Assembly (NCBI GenBank): GCA_046348835.1 | Contig: JAXMDM010000003.1 | Location: 558,001 to 622,000 of the forward strand | Origin: Defluviicoccus sp046348835 | GTDB lineage: Bacteria > Pseudomonadota > Alphaproteobacteria > Rhodospirillales > Defluviicoccaceae | Length of the DNA: 64,000 bases | Direction of reading: 5' to 3' | Shown here: piece by piece, positions 61,028 through 64,000 of the stretch | Numbering within the stretch: position 1 is the first letter of the stretch | Layout of the letters: every line of letters starts with the position of its first letter | Notes under the pieces: generated by a model | What the model was told of the DNA's origin: nothing | Database searches by the model: none | What the model saw: the letters and a program-made list of their open reading frames with translations, nothing else | Translations under genes and position numbers: made by a program

Positions 61028-62011
61028 ATGGCGACGACGGAACCGGTGGCGGGGGAACCGGTGGCCGCGGCGGGAGGAGCGGCAGCCGGGGCCAAGGCGG
61101 TGCCGCTCGACGAGGTGATGCTGGCGATGGACGTGGTCGATACGCTGCGCCACGCCGACGCCGTCGTCGAACGCGAACTTTCCGGCGAGGAGCGCGACCG
61201 TCGGCTGAAGGAGCGCCTGCGCGCCCTCTACGCCGGCCAGGGCATCGACGTCCCCGACCACATCCTCGAAGAGGGCGTCGCCGCCCTGCGCGAGGACCGG
61301 TTCGTCTACAAGCCGCCCAGCGCCGGATTCCGCCGCTCCTTGGCGCTGGCCTATGTCAACCGCGGACGGTGGCTGAAGCGGGTGGCGATCGCCATCGCCG
61401 CCGTCGCCGTTCTCGCCGGCGGTTACTGGCTGGTGGTGGAGTGGCCGGCCCAGCAGCAGGTCGCCCAGCAGACGCGCGACCTCGGGGAAACGCTGCCGCG
61501 GGCTCTCGACGCCGAGAAGGCCCGGATCGAAGCCATCAGCCGCAGCCCGGAGGCGACGGACAGGGCGGCGGCGCTGGCGGCGCAGGGGGCGGCGGCGGTC
61601 CGGGCCGGCGATGCCGCGTCGGCGCGGGCAAAGCTCGCCGAACTGACCCAGCTCCGACAGACGCTGGAACAGTCCTACGTGCTCCGCATCGTCTCCCGGC
61701 CCAACCAGCCGAGCGGCGTCTGGCGGGTGCCTAAGCTCAACCCCGGCGGCCGCAACTACTATCTGATCGTCGAGGCGGTGGATGCGGCGGGCCATCCCGT
61801 ACCGGTCACCGTGACCAGCGAGGAGGACAACCAGACGGCACAGGTCAGCACCTTCGGGCTGCGCGTCGACCAGCGGACCTTCGATCGGGTGCGCGCCGAC
61901 AAGGAGGACGACGGGATCATCCAGAACAACCGCGTCGGCGAAAAGCGGGTGGGGATGCTGGAGCCCGTCTACACCATGCCGACCGCCGGCGGCGCCATTT
62001 TGCGGTGGTGA
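61028..62011 (+). CDS. DUF6384-type single-pass membrane protein, second gene of module
   Basis: A 327-residue protein. The N-terminal soluble part has PLDEVMLAMDVVDTLRHAD and a helical stretch, a transmembrane helix follows at about residues 118-138 (VAIAIAAVAVLAGGYWLVVE), and the C-terminal half is outside the cytoplasm with RGxNYY-like PGGRNYYLIVEAVDAAG. This matches what I recall as DUF6384. It likely anchors the module to the membrane. It is 3 bp from the next gene. Confidence 0.7.
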   Translation: MATTEPVAGEPVAAAGGAAAGAKAVPLDEVMLAMDVVDTLRHADAVVERELSGEERDRRLKERLRALYAGQGIDVPDHILEEGVAALREDRFVYKPPSAGFRRSLALAYVNRGRWLKRVAIAIAAVAVLAGGYWLVVEWPAQQQVAQQTRDLGETLPRALDAEKARIEAISRSPEATDRAAALAAQGAAAVRAGDAASARAKLAELTQLRQTLEQSYVLRIVSRPNQPSGVWRVPKLNPGGRNYYLIVEAVDAAGHPVPVTVTSEEDNQTAQVSTFGLRVDQRTFDRVRADKEDDGIIQNNRVGEKRVGMLEPVYTMPTAGGAILRW

Positions 62012-62014
62012 GCG

Positions 62015-63415
62015 ATGTTGAGCGGGATGCAGGTACTGGGCGACATCGACGACATCCTCGGGCAGACGCGCCAGCAGACCACCGACGCCGACAGCAAGAT
62101 CGCGGCGCTCAACGACCGGCTCCTGCGCCTGCGCCGGGAGAAGGCGGACAGCTATCAGGCCATTGCCCGTATTCGCCTCGCGAGCGGCAACAAGGATGAG
62201 CTGATCGCCCGCCTGACCGCCGTCGACGACAACGTCCGCACCGTTCTCGATGCCCGATCGACGACGTCGACGGCCATCGACGCGGAGATCGCCGACCAGG
62301 AAACGGATACCGCCCGCTTGCGGGCGGAGCGCGAGAAGGCGACGGCCCTGGTCGCCGAGCGGCAGCGGGCCCTGGAGACGAGCGAGGCGGCGATCCGGCA
62401 GCGCCTGGAAGGCTCGCCCGAGTATCAGCGGCAGCAGGCGGCGGCCGCGGCGGCGGCGCAGGTGGCGGCGCAGGCGCGGGAGAAAACGGAGCAGGCGAAG
62501 GCGGATCGGGCCAGCAAGGGCGAACCGTACGAGAGCGATCCGCTCTTCCAGTACCTCTGGCGGCGCGGCTTCGGTACCGCCGCCTACACGGGCGGGCTTC
62601 TCACCCGTCCCCTCGACCGGTGGGTGGCGCGGATGATCGGTTTCGACAAGGCCCGCGCCGATTATGCCATGCTGCGGGAGATCCCCGAGCGCCTGGCCCG
62701 CCATACCGAGCGGGTGGAGGCGGCGGCGGCCGACGAAGCGGCCAGGCTCAAGGCGATGCAGGAGGCGGCAATGGCCGAGCCGGAGCCGTCGGCGTTGCGG
62801 GACGAGGTGGCGAAAGCGGAGGCGGCGGTGGACAAGCTCGACGATGCGATCGAGGCGAAGGGAAAGACGCTGGTGGACGCCATCGGTCGCCGGACGATGA
62901 TCGTCCGCGGCGAGGATCCGCGGACCCAGGCGGCGGTGCGGGTGATTGAAGAAGCGCTGCGCGACCAGACTTTGCAGACGCTGTGGGCGGCGGCGGCGGC
63001 GACGCCGACGGCCGACGACGACCATGCGGTGGCACGGCTCGAACAGATCGATGACGAGGAGGCGGAGGTGAGCCGCGCCCTGGAAGAGGCCAACCGCGCC
63101 CGCCAGGCCCTGGATGAGCGGTTGAAGCAGATCGGCTCGGTGCGCCGGGACTATCGCCGCCGCGGCTACAACCGCGGCATGTTCGATGCGGCGGGCGGCG
63201 CCTTCGTCGGCTCGATCCTGGGCGAACTGTTGCGCGGCGCGCTCAGCCGCGACGGCTTCTGGGACCAGATGAACCGACACCAGGTGCCGAGACCCGGGCC
63301 GGGTGGATGGGGCGGCGGCTGGAGCGGCGGCGGTGGGCGCTGGAGCGGCGGAGGCGGAGGCGGCGGGGGCGGCGATTTCGGTGGCGGTGATTTCCGCACC
63401 GGCGGCGGCTTCTAA
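62015..63415 (+). CDS. Coiled-coil protein with Gly-rich C-terminus, third gene of module
   Basis: A 466-residue protein. Residues 1-160 are a long coiled coil (TDADSKIAALNDRLLRLRRE), then a globular segment (DPLFQYLWRRGFGTAAYTGG), another coiled coil (about 330-375), and a Gly-rich tail ending GGGDFRTGGGF. The tail is like those of TPM-domain proteins, but no TPM domain is seen. Its size and order suggest it works with the two upstream products, at the membrane. Confidence 0.65.
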   Translation: MLSGMQVLGDIDDILGQTRQQTTDADSKIAALNDRLLRLRREKADSYQAIARIRLASGNKDELIARLTAVDDNVRTVLDARSTTSTAIDAEIADQETDTARLRAEREKATALVAERQRALETSEAAIRQRLEGSPEYQRQQAAAAAAAQVAAQAREKTEQAKADRASKGEPYESDPLFQYLWRRGFGTAAYTGGLLTRPLDRWVARMIGFDKARADYAMLREIPERLARHTERVEAAAADEAARLKAMQEAAMAEPEPSALRDEVAKAEAAVDKLDDAIEAKGKTLVDAIGRRTMIVRGEDPRTQAAVRVIEEALRDQTLQTLWAAAAATPTADDDHAVARLEQIDDEEAEVSRALEEANRARQALDERLKQIGSVRRDYRRRGYNRGMFDAAGGAFVGSILGELLRGALSRDGFWDQMNRHQVPRPGPGGWGGGWSGGGGRWSGGGGGGGGGDFGGGDFRTGGGF

Positions 63416-63427
63416 ACGGCGCCCGGC

Positions 63428-64000
63428 TCAGGAGCGGTCGGTGGCATAGGGATTGCGGCTTCTGCGGAAGCTGAGCCGCAGCGGTACCCCGGCCAGCCCG
63501 AAGGTGTCGCGCAGTCCTCCCGCCAGGTATCGCTGGTACGCGTCCGGCAGGGCTTCCGGGCGATTGGCGAAGAACAGGAAGGTGGGTGGCCTGGCCTTGG
63601 TCTGGGTGACGTAGCGGATGCGAAGCGGGCGGCCGTCGGCCATGGGCGGCGGGTTGCGCGCGATGGCGTCGGCGAGCCAGCGGTTCAGCGGTCCGGTTCC
63701 CAGCTGACGGTTCCAGATGTCGTAGGCGGCGAAGGCGGCGGGCAGCAGCCGGTCCACGTGGCGGCCGGTCTTGGCCGACAGCAGAACCGTGGACAGGCCG
63801 CGCAGTTGCGGCAGCGAGGTCTCGATCCGTTCGGCGAGGCGGCGGCGGAGCTGGGCGACGTCGGTGACCAGATCGGCCTTGTTGGCGACGAGCAGCGGCG
63901 CCCGTCCTTCCTCGCCGATCATCCGGGCGATGCTCAGGTCCTGTCGCTCCAGGCCTTCGGTTGCATCGATGACGAGCGCGACCACGTTGGCGAAGCGCAC
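63428..64000 (-). CDS. der: Ribosome-associated GTPase Der, C-terminal part (cut by window edge)
   Basis: 190 codons of the 3' end; the start lies beyond position 64000. The second GTPase domain is seen from VVALVIDATEGLERQDLSIA, with the G4 motif NKADLV and the G5 region LSAKTGRHVD, followed by the KH-like domain (RIRYVTQTKARPPTFLFFAN). Der is needed for large ribosomal subunit assembly. It converges on the coiled-coil module with 12 bp between the stops. Confidence 0.92.
   Translation of the reverse strand: MRFANVVALVIDATEGLERQDLSIARMIGEEGRAPLLVANKADLVTDVAQLRRRLAERIETSLPQLRGLSTVLLSAKTGRHVDRLLPAAFAAYDIWNRQLGTGPLNRWLADAIARNPPPMADGRPLRIRYVTQTKARPPTFLFFANRPEALPDAYQRYLAGGLRDTFGLAGVPLRLSFRRSRNPYATDRS

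Noticed and set aside
60875..63280. 801-codon minus-strand open frame opposite the coiled-coil genes
   Set aside because: Composition is Arg/Gly/His/Leu-rich without domains, and the plus strand has a tightly packed operon. It is a shadow of GC-rich coding.
1..64000. CRISPR array
   Set aside because: No regularly spaced repeats with unique spacers; the tandem repeats at 29300 and 20863 are contiguous and short.

Overview
The window is a GC-rich bacterial chromosome segment that reads as an alphaproteobacterium, most likely Rhodospirillales. The supports are a general amino-acid uptake operon of the aapJQMP type, a DgcN/DgcA pair, a TAXI-type solute-binding protein with a DUF1850 partner, and a small RNA whose exposed UUUCCUCCC motif and terminator resemble alphaproteobacterial riboregulators. 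The order-level placement is an inference from gene content; there is no rRNA in the window.

Layout. 1-8.3 kb: a zinc alcohol dehydrogenase diverges from a complete branched-chain-type ABC uptake operon (binding protein, two permeases, two ATPases), followed by an aldehyde dehydrogenase and a universal stress protein. 8.3-13.7 kb (minus strand): DUF1850 protein, TAXI-type binding protein, a zinc/manganese ABC operon led by an untracked 49-residue membrane protein, and CorA. 13.9-18.3 kb: HAD phosphatase, flavin reductase, several small unknowns, RMD1/DUF155 protein. 18.5-22.9 kb: amino-acid ABC operon. 22.9-27.7 kb: a frameshifted secreted-protein gene, an AraC regulator, two tandem GTPases and a membrane cNMP-binding protein. 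28.0-33.9 kb: a HlyD-type protein and a PilZ-bearing glycosyltransferase (probable c-di-GMP-controlled exopolysaccharide system), SIMPL protein, CopD-like membrane protein, small secreted HExxH protein, cell-wall hydrolase. 34.3-43.1 kb: D-glutamate metabolism pair, methyltransferase, acyl-CoA dehydrogenase, YdcF protein, CoA transferase, glucokinase, a predicted sRNA, GNAT and N-formylglutamate amidohydrolase. 43.4-50.7 kb: tRNA-Val, a low-GC FkbM methyltransferase, envelope proteins, DUF2934 protein, a sensor kinase and a TauE/SafE transporter.

50.75-53.92 kb is a complete 3.17-kb transposon. It has an IS1-type transposase, near-perfect 21-bp terminal inverted repeats, an 8-bp target duplication and three passenger genes (a small basic protein, an unknown 216-residue protein overlapping the next gene, and an XRE-ImmA/IrrE metallopeptidase). 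It sits 84 bp upstream of gatB. A second foreign-looking patch at 55.5-57.5 kb carries two lower-GC membrane-protein genes, one split by a frameshift, bracketed by REP-like palindromes.

57.5-64 kb holds an AhpD-like protein, a TIGR04073-type secreted protein, a GAF sensor kinase, a tightly packed three-gene coiled-coil/membrane module of unknown function, and the 3' part of der, cut by the window edge.

The strongest candidates for undescribed biology are the transposon cargo module, the coiled-coil/DUF6384/Gly-rich module before der, the sRNA at 41.4 kb, and the 14-bp repeats that make up the translation-initiation region of the exopolysaccharide synthase.
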